A stretch of DNA of 23,248 bases from Cyanobacteria bacterium UBA9579 (GTDB lineage: Bacteria; Cyanobacteriota; Vampirovibrionia; Gastranaerophilales; UBA9579). The DNA is taken from positions 3,511 to 26,758 of the forward strand of contig DNSU01000212.1 of assembly GCA_003499585.1 (NCBI GenBank). The letters are read 5' to 3'. The notes under the pieces are model-generated. The model ran no database searches and was not told the DNA's origin. It saw only the letters and a program-made list of their open reading frames with translations. Position numbers and translations under genes: made by a program. Shown here one piece after another: positions 15,162 to 21,378 of this stretch. Numbering within the stretch: position 1 is the stretch's first letter; each line of letters opens with the position of its first letter.

Positions 15162-16097
15162 TTATACTTTTTCCAGTGCATATGTGTAACTGTTTTGTAT
15201 TATTTCTTTATTATCCTGATAACTTGTTAAATACTGACCACAATTACTTCCGATTTTATTTTCTTCAAGTTCACCTATGCTGAGTATAACATCATATCCT
15301 GCTGAATTTAGCTTGTTGATCAATTCATAGTCGGACTTTTCAGCCGATACATAAGAGTTTATATTATTTTTAATAGCTTTTAATGTTGGATTTATTGGTG
15401 TTATTTTGATTAAAAATTTATCAGGATCAAAATAATTCAGTAATATTTCAGTATCAACAGGCATATTATCTGCTAATGCAAAATTAAGAGTGATTTTTCT
15501 ATCTCCTGTTTGATAAAACCTGTTACCGTACGCAGCTATTTTATCAAAATCCCATTTCTTTACAGGAATAAGCCAATCTCTGAAGTTTTTATCAGTTGTA
15601 TGTATTGAGAATTGCATCTGGAATTTATTTCCATAATATTTTTCTTTTACTTCCAATAATTCTTCAAAGAATTTATCAGTCCCCTCAGGGGCAATGGTAG
15701 AAACTGAAGGCATAAGTCCTGGTGCATTATAAATTTGCGGCAGTTCTTTCAAGACTTCTATCACATTTTGATTAAAAGCAGGTTCGCCCATTCTAGCAAA
15801 CTGGATTTTAAATTTCTCAATGTTGATATTATTGTCAGGAAAATACTGTTTTACCAGATAATCTATCTGGATCAGCAATTCTTCCTTAGAAATCTTGCCC
15901 TGATAGCACCCACCTGCATCACAGAAACGACAATTAACCGGACATCCGTATAGACTTGATAATATTAAGACCCATTTCTTATCCCTTGGAATCGGTGGTT
16001 GAATAGATTCTACAAATTCTATTCTTTTACCGTTGCCAAACTCAGCTATATAAACTGTAGCTATGTCATTTCTGCCTGTCTTTGCAAGTATCTTCAT
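15162..16097 (-). CDS. radical SAM protein, RlmN/Cfr-like without the accessory cysteine
   Basis: The protein aligns over its 311 aa with the catalytic part of the RlmN/Cfr RNA-methylating radical SAM family. LSSLYGCPVNCRFCDAG gives the [4Fe-4S] C-x3-C-x2-C (C52, C56, C59). RMGEPAFN (102-109) matches the family GMGEPL-N motif, SIHTTDKNFRDWLIPV (164-179) matches SLHAPND-R--I-PI, ITPINPT (232-238) matches L-P-NP, and NCGQ (285-288) matches the CGQ carrying the methylated cysteine of RlmN (C286 here). However, the second catalytic cysteine of RlmN/Cfr, seven residues before the cluster (C118 in E. coli), is Ile45, and the N-terminal RNA-recognition domain is nearly absent (about 40 residues). 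So it is probably not an ordinary rRNA A2503 methylase. It is the last gene of a tight three-gene unit, 3 nt after the flavoprotein stop. Confidence 0.85.
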   Translation of the reverse strand: MKILAKTGRNDIATVYIAEFGNGKRIEFVESIQPPIPRDKKWVLILSSLYGCPVNCRFCDAGGCYQGKISKEELLIQIDYLVKQYFPDNNINIEKFKIQFARMGEPAFNQNVIEVLKELPQIYNAPGLMPSVSTIAPEGTDKFFEELLEVKEKYYGNKFQMQFSIHTTDKNFRDWLIPVKKWDFDKIAAYGNRFYQTGDRKITLNFALADNMPVDTEILLNYFDPDKFLIKITPINPTLKAIKNNINSYVSAEKSDYELINKLNSAGYDVILSIGELEENKIGSNCGQYLTSYQDNKEIIQNSYTYALEKV

Positions 16098-16100
16098 CTA

Positions 16101-16991
16101 TTAGATCTCACTTAACTTTTGATAAATCTGCATTGCGGACTTTACTCCATCTCCCACGCAAATAGTGGTTTGTCTATAAATATTATTTTTAACATCACCT
16201 ATTACAAAAAGTAAATCTTTATTTTTAAGTTCTTCAATTTTCTCATTAAATTTATCATTAATAAAGCCAAGATTTGGTTCTCTCCCAATAGCTATCAGGA
16301 GATAATCAATATCAATCTCATTTTCAGCCTGTACATCTGCATTATATAAAGTTAATTTAATATTATTACTTGATTTCTCAATCATTTTGATAATGGTATT
16401 CTCAAAATATGCGATATTACTTGAATTATTATATCGATCCCATAGCAAAGGCAGGCATTTTGTTTTATTCCCTCTATTTAGAATTAATATCTCATTGTTA
16501 TTTCCAGATAAATTAACGGCATAATCAAAAGCAGCATCTCCTGCTCCGACTATTGCTATTTTTTTGCCATTTTCATCCTTAATTTTATAGACATCATAAA
16601 AGATTTTATTGTCTAATTCTTCTGGAATATCAGGTATAGATAGTTTTCTTGGAATAGTTCCACTGGCGATAATTAAAGTTTTTGAGAAAAAATCTTCTTT
16701 ATTTGTTGTAATACTAAACAAATCATTATCATAATTCACGTTAAGCACTTCGTTATATTGAACCCGCAGGCCATTATTATCCAATTGCTTATGAAATAAT
16801 CCGATAAGATCAGACCCGGAAATGCCTGAAGGGAAACCTGGATAGTTTTCTACAAGGTTAGCATTTCTCAAAAGGCCGCCAACTTCGTTTTTTTCAATGA
16901 TAAGAGGTGTAATATTATAGCGTTTTAGCTGAATAGCTGCTGCTATACCTGCTGGACCTGCACCTATAATTATTACATCATTAACTTTCAA
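16101..16991 (-). CDS. thioredoxin-reductase-like FAD/NAD(P) oxidoreductase without CxxC
   Basis: The 296-aa protein has the two-dinucleotide-domain fold of low-molecular-weight thioredoxin reductases. It shows FAD site GAGPAG (10-15), GGLLRNANLVENYPGFP (38-54), NAD(P) site GAGDAAFD (149-156), IAIGREPN, and the second FAD motif VIGDV (263-267) with a TTICVGDGVKSA ending. The redox-active CxxC of true thioredoxin reductases, which should lie just before GAGDAA, is missing: the place reads FYDVYKIKDENG. The only cysteines are C178 and C278. Ferredoxin-NADP reductases of the thioredoxin-reductase type share that loss, so electron transfer to a protein partner is a plausible role. It overlaps the hydrolase stop by 4 nt and is followed after 3 nt by the radical SAM gene, which makes it the best candidate electron donor for that enzyme. 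Confidence 0.88.
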   Translation of the reverse strand: MKVNDVIIIGAGPAGIAAAIQLKRYNITPLIIEKNEVGGLLRNANLVENYPGFPSGISGSDLIGLFHKQLDNNGLRVQYNEVLNVNYDNDLFSITTNKEDFFSKTLIIASGTIPRKLSIPDIPEELDNKIFYDVYKIKDENGKKIAIVGAGDAAFDYAVNLSGNNNEILILNRGNKTKCLPLLWDRYNNSSNIAYFENTIIKMIEKSSNNIKLTLYNADVQAENEIDIDYLLIAIGREPNLGFINDKFNEKIEELKNKDLLFVIGDVKNNIYRQTTICVGDGVKSAMQIYQKLSEI

Positions 16992-17647
16992 CTGTGCTTC
17001 TCCCGAAATTCTAGAAGTTCTCTGGTAACAACAGGACTGGTAAACCCGTGAGATAAATTTTTAAATGTTGCTTTGTGAAATTCTTCATTATAAGTAGCAG
17101 TGGCATCTATAGGCATAAAAGGTTTAAACCCCCTAACAAATGCTGATCGTACTGTAGTCTCGCAACAAAGATGCGTCATAACTCCGGTTATTACAACTTG
17201 CTTTACATTATGATTATTTAACAATTCTTCCAGATTGGTTTTATAAAATGCATCATATTGAGTTTTCTCTATTACTACAGAATTTGTCAGCTCAAGTTCA
17301 GGTATAATTTCACTTAGCCCGTTATTTTCTGTTATCACATCATCCCACCATTCAGACATAAGGCCGGCGTTTAACCGGGTATTAATATGACGTGTAAAAA
17401 TAACAGGTAAATTTGCCCTTTTATATGACTCTATTAAAGCCTGAATATTTGCAATAATCGCGCGGGAAGCAGGAATATAGGCATGAGATTCCGGATTAAG
17501 AAAATATCCCTGCATATCCATAACAATTAAAGCAGAAAGTTCAGGGGAATAAGCAATATCTTTGTGTTTTTTACTCTTCCTGAATTGATTGAGAAGTAAT
17601 TCAGCTCTTTCTCGAATATTCTCTTTTGTAAAATAGCTTTCTTTCAT
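16988..17647 (-). CDS. isochorismatase-like cysteine hydrolase
   Basis: The protein (219 aa from ATG 17647) belongs to the isochorismatase/nicotinamidase superfamily. It carries the catalytic triad Asp44 (IVMDMQ), Lys128 (VVIEKTQYDAF) and Cys161 (GVMTHLCCETT), and a conserved DATAT segment (181-185). The family hydrolyses amides or vinyl ethers such as nicotinamide, carbamoylsarcosine and isochorismate; the substrate cannot be read from sequence. The nicotinamidase metal-binding Asp-His-His triad is not obvious. An open frame reaches a TTG at 17695, but ATG 17647 starts the family-like part; neither start has a good Shine-Dalgarno. An N-terminal helix of about 30 residues precedes the core. 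It leads the three-gene unit with the flavoprotein and radical SAM protein (stop/start overlap at 16988-16991). Confidence 0.87.
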   Translation of the reverse strand: MKESYFTKENIRERAELLLNQFRKSKKHKDIAYSPELSALIVMDMQGYFLNPESHAYIPASRAIIANIQALIESYKRANLPVIFTRHINTRLNAGLMSEWWDDVITENNGLSEIIPELELTNSVVIEKTQYDAFYKTNLEELLNNHNVKQVVITGVMTHLCCETTVRSAFVRGFKPFMPIDATATYNEEFHKATFKNLSHGFTSPVVTRELLEFREKHS

Positions 17648-17729
17648 AACTACATAGTAAAAGAAAATATTAGAGTAACAAATATTTTTTACCAAAGATT
17701 AAATTTTGTTATATAACCCAATTATAAAA

Positions 17730-17748
17730 GTTTATAAATTCTATAAAC
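17730..17748. repeat. inverted repeat in the promoter region of the 95-aa gene
   Basis: GTTTATA (17730-17736) and TATAAAC (17742-17748) are a 7-bp inverted repeat with a 5-bp centre. A possible -10 (TATAAA, 17753-17758) follows immediately, so a bound protein would block the promoter. Confidence 0.35.
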
Positions 17749-17789
17749 AGGGTATAAATATATGTTAGCACTAGCTTAGAAGGATAATT

Positions 17790-18077
17790 ATGATTCCTGA
17801 GATTGGCAATATAACTAAATTAGATTATGCAGCTCAAACTATAAAATCTAATACTGATATTAGAAGGCCTCTAACATCGTTTGATGTTGAAGACCAAGCC
17901 ATTATAAGTGCTCAGGCAAAATTACTAAACGAACTTGAAAAGTTTAATTCCGGTGAAGGAGATATTGTAAATCTGGCTGTACAATCCGCAATAAGTGAAC
18001 TTACAGTTACTGCTAATGCAAATGTTATTAATACCAAGAAAGAAATGATAGACACAATTCTCGATATAATGGATTAA
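17790..18077 (+). CDS. small protein with a flagellar-rod-like C-terminal motif (95 aa)
   Basis: The 95-aa protein starts MIPEIGNITKLDYA and is soluble, with no signal peptide and no cysteine. Its last 40 residues (EGDIVNLAVQSAISELTV, then TANANVINTKKEMIDTILDI) resemble the C-terminal helix of flagellar rod and hook proteins such as FlgG/FlgC, whose typical form is 'VNVVEEMVNMI-AQRAYEANAKVI-TADEML-TLL-L'. The N-terminal rod motif and other flagellar genes are absent, so it may be a stand-alone export-apparatus-like subunit, or the resemblance may be superficial helix similarity. AGAAGGA lies 6 nt before ATG 17790. A strong terminator follows. Another 95-aa small protein faces it. Confidence 0.7.
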   Translation: MIPEIGNITKLDYAAQTIKSNTDIRRPLTSFDVEDQAIISAQAKLLNELEKFNSGEGDIVNLAVQSAISELTVTANANVINTKKEMIDTILDIMD

Positions 18078-18093
18078 TAAGAAGCAGGCTACT

Positions 18094-18136
18094 AAAGTTC
18101 TCAAGTATTTTTCATCAAAATACTTATGAACTTTTT
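18094..18136 (+). terminator. terminator of the plus-strand 95-aa gene
   Basis: AAAGTTC/GAACTTT (18094-18100, 18128-18134) plus inner AAGTATTTT/AAAATACTT (18103-18111, 18117-18125) form a long hairpin with one 2x2 internal loop, running into a T tract at 18132-18136. Confidence 0.8.
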
Positions 18137-18177
18137 CCGCTGTCCTTAATCTATGCATAGGGATTATTACAAAAAGA

Positions 18178-18203
18178 TATAGGTGTACAAAAGTACACCT
18201 ATA
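18178..18203 (-). terminator. terminator of the minus-strand 95-aa gene
   Basis: TATAGGTGTAC-(4 nt)-GTACACCTATA is a perfect 11-bp stem, and on the minus strand it is followed by TCTTTTTG. It lies 48 nt after the stop codon. A smaller imperfect inverted repeat (18233-18258) covers the stop codon itself. Confidence 0.75.
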
Positions 18204-18251
18204 ATTTTATATAAATTTATCGAAGTATTGGGAGCATAGTTTAAATTAAAC

Positions 18252-18539
18252 TTATGCTACGTATTTAAATGATTTCTCAATGTTTTTGTCGATAATCTTA
18301 TTAACTGAATCGTACTCTGTACTTACTGCTTTATGTTGAGTCTCGTAAATTTTCATCTGCAGTTCTAACTGTTTGTCTAAGTTTTGCAGTACAGCTTGTG
18401 CATCCTGGTTGTACATTACGTTAATAGCTGTAGCTGCCAGTAATAGTCTCTTTTGACTTATCTGTTGCATTTTGAATTCTAAGTCACTCTTGTAAGCTGT
18501 TAGCATTAATAAACGTGCTTGACTCGCGACTAATCCCAT
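18252..18539 (-). CDS. small MGL-SQARLL-type protein (95 aa)
   Basis: The 95-aa protein starts MGLVASQARLLMLTAYKSDLE and continues QQISQKRLLLAATAINVMY. The remainder is helical and coiled-coil-like (LQNLDKQLELQMKIYETQHKAVSTEYDSV), with no signal peptide or cysteine. I associate the MGL-SQARLL-LTAR-xD-E-xxQ start with a family of small proteins from gut Gastranaerophilales and a few other uncultured groups; this is memory, not a search, and I know of no function. AGGGGGT is an excellent ribosome site before ATG 18539, and a TAAATC-GAA-GATTTA hairpin (18553-18567) abuts it. The strong ribosome site and own terminator suggest an abundant product. Confidence 0.75.
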   Translation of the reverse strand: MGLVASQARLLMLTAYKSDLEFKMQQISQKRLLLAATAINVMYNQDAQAVLQNLDKQLELQMKIYETQHKAVSTEYDSVNKIIDKNIEKSFKYVA

Positions 18540-18686
18540 GTTTAGTACCCCCTAAATCTTCGATTTACAATCACTCATTGAATTTCATACATTTTTTGTT
18601 ACGCTTTATTTCTCTTATATATATAAACAATATATTAATTAGAAAAGTGCTAAATTTCCCATTGCAGTATTAACATTTCTTAATAT

Positions 18687-18715
18687 TTGCCAAAAATTGA
18701 AAATATGCTTAGAAT
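18687..18715 (+). promoter_or_regulatory. promoter of the exported-protein gene at 18845
   Basis: TTGCCA (18687-18692) and TAGAAT (18710-18715) are separated by exactly 17 bp. The predicted start near 18722 leaves an unusually long leader of about 120 nt. Confidence 0.6.
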
Positions 18716-18736
18716 AGAAGATATTAAGGACGGTGA

Positions 18737-18778
18737 AGGAATCAAAAAAAACCTTGATTAAAAATCCTTTTGATTCCT
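18737..18778 (+). promoter_or_regulatory. long leader hairpin with an alternative pairing
   Basis: AGGAATCAAAA (18737-18747) pairs perfectly over 11 bp with TTTTGATTCCT (18768-18778). The left arm's AATCAA (18740-18745) can instead pair with TTGATT (18754-18759) in the loop, so two exclusive structures are possible. No T run follows, so it is not a simple terminator. Confidence 0.4.
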
Positions 18779-18844
18779 GGAATTTGCCTCGTATAGCCAG
18801 CAACCAGCAATTTAATGATATCAGTGGGGAGGAAATAAAATAGT

Positions 18845-19681
18845 ATGAAAAAGATTAGCAAAATATCAGCAATAGCTATGTCAGCATTGATGCTCAGCTA
18901 TAATATTGCTTTTGCTCAAAGTTACAATTATGCTCAACCTCAGGAAAATAACAATTATAGTAATAGCTATTCGGTTTACAAACCATCAAATACAATGCAA
19001 GCAGATATCCAAACCCAAAGAATACCGGCTGGCACTCATTTGAGAATAAGAATGGAAACACCAATTAATACATTTAACTCAAAAAGAGGAGCTCCGTTTA
19101 TATCAACAATTACTGATGATATAAGGGTAAATAATAATATTGTACTTCCAGTCGGAACCAGTATTCGAGGAAGAGTTGGAAAAATAATAAGCAACAGTCG
19201 CTTTAGCAGAGGAGCAGAAATGTACATGGTTTTTGACCATGTGACAACTCCAGTTGGTAGACAAATCCCAATAGTAGCAAGAATTTCCAATGTTAAAGAA
19301 TATGAAATCACTCAAGACGGTGCAATTACTACAAATGACGGATATTGGAATGCTGTTCAGGAAAATCTTGATCAGGGTGTTGGTATAGCTTCTAAAGCAT
19401 CCATGTATGGTATTAACACTGGAAATAAACTCCGTAAACAGGTTAAGAATTCAAGTCAAACTCCTAACCCTTGGGCAAAAGCAGGACTTACCGCCGCCAG
19501 TGTTGTTCCTGTAGTTGTGGTAACTCCAGTTGCAGCAGCCGGTGGATTTGCTGTAGGCAGTACATTATTTTTCGCAAAGTCGGTAATGGCTATGATCAAA
19601 AAAGGTGATATCGTAAAAATTGATCCGGGTGATGTATTTGAAGTTACACTCCTTGATCCGGTTGATATACCTGTAAACTAG
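18845..19681 (+). CDS. exported protein with a TrbI-like beta domain
   Basis: The 278-aa protein has a clear Sec signal peptide (residues 1-24, ending NIAFA before QSYNY), then a Tyr/Asn/Gln-rich low-complexity stretch to about residue 55. Residues of about 58-155 follow the pattern 'IPAGT-LRIRMETPINTF-SKRGAPF-STITDDI...NNIVLPVGTSIRGRVGKI'. This is the arrangement of the beta domain of TrbI/VirB10-like proteins and of similar 'VPAGT-L-VRL' envelope proteins. No other type IV secretion gene is present, so a conjugation role is not supported. A hydrophobic Ala/Val-rich segment (about 212-245) may enter a membrane. GGGGAGG precedes the ATG by a rather long 12 nt. The TAG stop overlaps the leader hairpin upstream of cinA. 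Confidence 0.78.
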   Translation: MKKISKISAIAMSALMLSYNIAFAQSYNYAQPQENNNYSNSYSVYKPSNTMQADIQTQRIPAGTHLRIRMETPINTFNSKRGAPFISTITDDIRVNNNIVLPVGTSIRGRVGKIISNSRFSRGAEMYMVFDHVTTPVGRQIPIVARISNVKEYEITQDGAITTNDGYWNAVQENLDQGVGIASKASMYGINTGNKLRKQVKNSSQTPNPWAKAGLTAASVVPVVVVTPVAAAGGFAVGSTLFFAKSVMAMIKKGDIVKIDPGDVFEVTLLDPVDIPVN

Positions 19682-19747
19682 TGGCTAAGCCACATTCTCA
19701 GGTTATCTATCATTCCAATAATACTTCATTATTCAGCAACTAAGATA
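19681..19747 (+). promoter_or_regulatory. repeated leader element, copy 2 (upstream of cinA)
   Basis: GTGGC-TAA-GCCAC (19681-19693) plus tail ATTCTCAGGTTATCTATCATTCC, ending at 19716, matches copy 1 at 32 of 36 positions. TATCT (19704-19708) can pair with AGATA (19743-19747), in the same place as the second helix of copy 1 but with different bases. The hairpin begins at the last base of the preceding gene's stop codon and lies 82 nt before the cinA TTG. Confidence 0.5.
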
Positions 19748-19762
19748 TAAAGGAAAGAAGTT

Positions 19763-21028
19763 TTGATAGCCGAAATATTGTCTGTTGGAACAGAGCTATT
19801 GCTAGGCGAAATTGTTAACACCAATGCTTTTTATATATCCGGAAAATTAACAAATCTTGGAATAGATTGTTATTATCAGACGACAGTTGGTGATAATGCC
19901 AGCAGAATAAAAAGTGCACTAAATGCAGCACTGGATAGAGCAGACATTATAGTTATTACAGGTGGTCTTGGCCCAACAGACGATGATATAACAATGCAAA
20001 CTTTGGCTGATTTCTTTAATAAAAAGTTAATTTTAGATCAGGAATCCCTTAAAAATATAAAAAATTTCTTCCAAGCTATTAATAAAGAAATGCCGGAATC
20101 AAATATAAAACAAGCATTTAGACCTGAAGGTGCAAAAATTATCCCCAACCCAGTTGGAACTGCGCCAGGCGTTATCTGGGAAATTCCTGAATATGGCGAT
20201 AATAAATCAAAAAAAATTATTCTTGTATTTCCGGGTGTTCCTGATGAATTATATACTATGTGGGAGCAAACAGCTGAGAAATATTTAAAACAGTATACGG
20301 AAAAAGTTTTGGTAATTAGAAGTTTAAAGTATTTTGGAGTACCAGAAGCTACTTTAGCCGATTTAGTAAAAGACTTAATGGGAAAATCAAATCCTACAGT
20401 TGCCCCTCTTGTTGCCAAAGGTGAAGCCAGACTCAGGATTGCAGCCAGAGCTAAAAATTATGAAGAAGCAAATGCCCTTATTGATGAAGTCGAAAAAGAA
20501 ATTCTAGCCAGAACAGGCGAATGGTTTTATGGTTATGACGATGAAACACTGGAACAGGTAGTAGGCGAATTACTTATAGAAAAAGACCTAACAGTAGCGG
20601 TTGCAGAATCCTGTACAGGAGGGCTTATTAGCTCAAGATTAACCGATGTATCAGGCAGTTCACGTTATACTAAATTAAATTTCACAACTTATTCAAATGA
20701 GTCCAAGATAAAAACTCTTGGTATTAACGATAGACTGATTGAGAATTATGGTGCAGTCAGTGATAAAACAGCCCTATCTATGGCGGAAGGAGTTAGAAAT
20801 ATATCTGGTACTGACATTGGAATAGGGGTTACTGGAGTTGCTGGCCCTACAGGAGGAACCCCGGCTAAACCGGTAGGACTGGTATATATTGCTTTATGTG
20901 ATAAACATAAACTGGAAGTTCATGAGGTAAGAATTCCAAGTAATTTACCCAGAACTGAAATAAAATATAGAGCGAGTCAATATGCGCTTAACTTTTTAAG
21001 AATATTCATTAATAAAGAATATAAATAG
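19763..21028 (+). CDS. cinA: CinA family protein (NMN deamidase / nucleotide pyrophosphatase)
   Basis: The 421-aa protein has the full CinA architecture. The N-terminal MoaB/Mog-like (COG1058) domain starts IAEILSVGTELLLGEIVNTN and contains TGGLGPTDDD (66-75) and FPGVPDELYTMW. The C-terminal CinA/PncC domain contains VAVAESCTGGLISSRL (about 278-293), TYSNESK and GVTGVAGPTGGT. In studied bacteria the C-terminal domain deamidates nicotinamide mononucleotide in the pyridine-nucleotide cycle, and the N-terminal domain has nucleotide pyrophosphatase activity. The start is TTG 19763: it gives the family-typical N-terminus and has AGGAAAG close upstream. Where many relatives have a Gly-Gly before the Tyr-Ser-Asn strand, this one has LNFTTYSN. 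A repeated leader element precedes it, and a small membrane protein follows 36 nt downstream. Confidence 0.95.
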   Translation: MIAEILSVGTELLLGEIVNTNAFYISGKLTNLGIDCYYQTTVGDNASRIKSALNAALDRADIIVITGGLGPTDDDITMQTLADFFNKKLILDQESLKNIKNFFQAINKEMPESNIKQAFRPEGAKIIPNPVGTAPGVIWEIPEYGDNKSKKIILVFPGVPDELYTMWEQTAEKYLKQYTEKVLVIRSLKYFGVPEATLADLVKDLMGKSNPTVAPLVAKGEARLRIAARAKNYEEANALIDEVEKEILARTGEWFYGYDDETLEQVVGELLIEKDLTVAVAESCTGGLISSRLTDVSGSSRYTKLNFTTYSNESKIKTLGINDRLIENYGAVSDKTALSMAEGVRNISGTDIGIGVTGVAGPTGGTPAKPVGLVYIALCDKHKLEVHEVRIPSNLPRTEIKYRASQYALNFLRIFINKEYK

Positions 21029-21064
21029 ATGTATAGTTCAAGCAGAATTTAGTAGGAATAGGTT

Positions 21065-21322
21065 ATGAGTATATATGAAGCAGGAATGCTTATTTGTTTT
21101 GGAGCCAGCTGGCCGTTTGCAGTAGCTAAAACATATAAAACCAAGAATGTTACAGGACAGAGTCGTCATTTCCTTATTTTAATTATTATTGGATATCTCT
21201 TTGGAATTATTCATAAAATAATATTTAACCTTGATCTGGTTATATTTCTATATGCATTTAATCTGTTACTGGTTTCGACTGACCTGTTCCTTCATTATAA
21301 ATATAAAAGCAGACAGTCCTAA
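21065..21322 (+). CDS. small three-helix PQ-loop/SemiSWEET-like membrane protein
   Basis: The 85-aa protein has three predicted transmembrane helices (about residues 4-20, 35-53 and 57-75). The signature GASWPFAVAKTYKTKNVTGQS resembles the PQ-loop pattern 'G-S-[WFL]-P-----K-[YI]-K-K---G-S' between helices 1 and 2, with Trp-Pro instead of Pro-Gln. SemiSWEET proteins of this size dimerise and carry sugars, but this branch, which I recall from Clostridia-like genomes, has no proven substrate. AGGAATAGGTT precedes the ATG. It lies 36 nt after cinA with no terminator between, so it probably shares the cinA transcript. Confidence 0.7.
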   Translation: MSIYEAGMLICFGASWPFAVAKTYKTKNVTGQSRHFLILIIIGYLFGIIHKIIFNLDLVIFLYAFNLLLVSTDLFLHYKYKSRQS

Positions 21323-21378
21323 AAATTTAGTAGTAAAAATAAAATGTTATTAAATTATATATTCTTATATAGTATGTC

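Larger units (their letters stand above)
18540..18844. other. divergent intergenic region, 305 bp
   Basis: No gene is visible here. It contains the ribosome site and hairpin of the minus-strand 95-aa gene, an AT-rich stretch (18608-18640) that may hold that gene's promoter, then the promoter (18687-18715) and hairpin leader (18737-18778) of the exported-protein gene at 18845. Confidence 0.7.

Noticed and set aside
16988..17647. Nicotinamidase (pncA), which would join the NAD theme
   Set aside because: The Asp-Lys-Cys triad is general to the superfamily; the nicotinamidase metal-binding residues are not evident, and the operon context is not NAD salvage.
18845..19681. Conjugation (TrbI/VirB10) component
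   Set aside because: The beta-domain pattern is shared with many envelope proteins, and no other type IV secretion or mobilisation gene is in the window.
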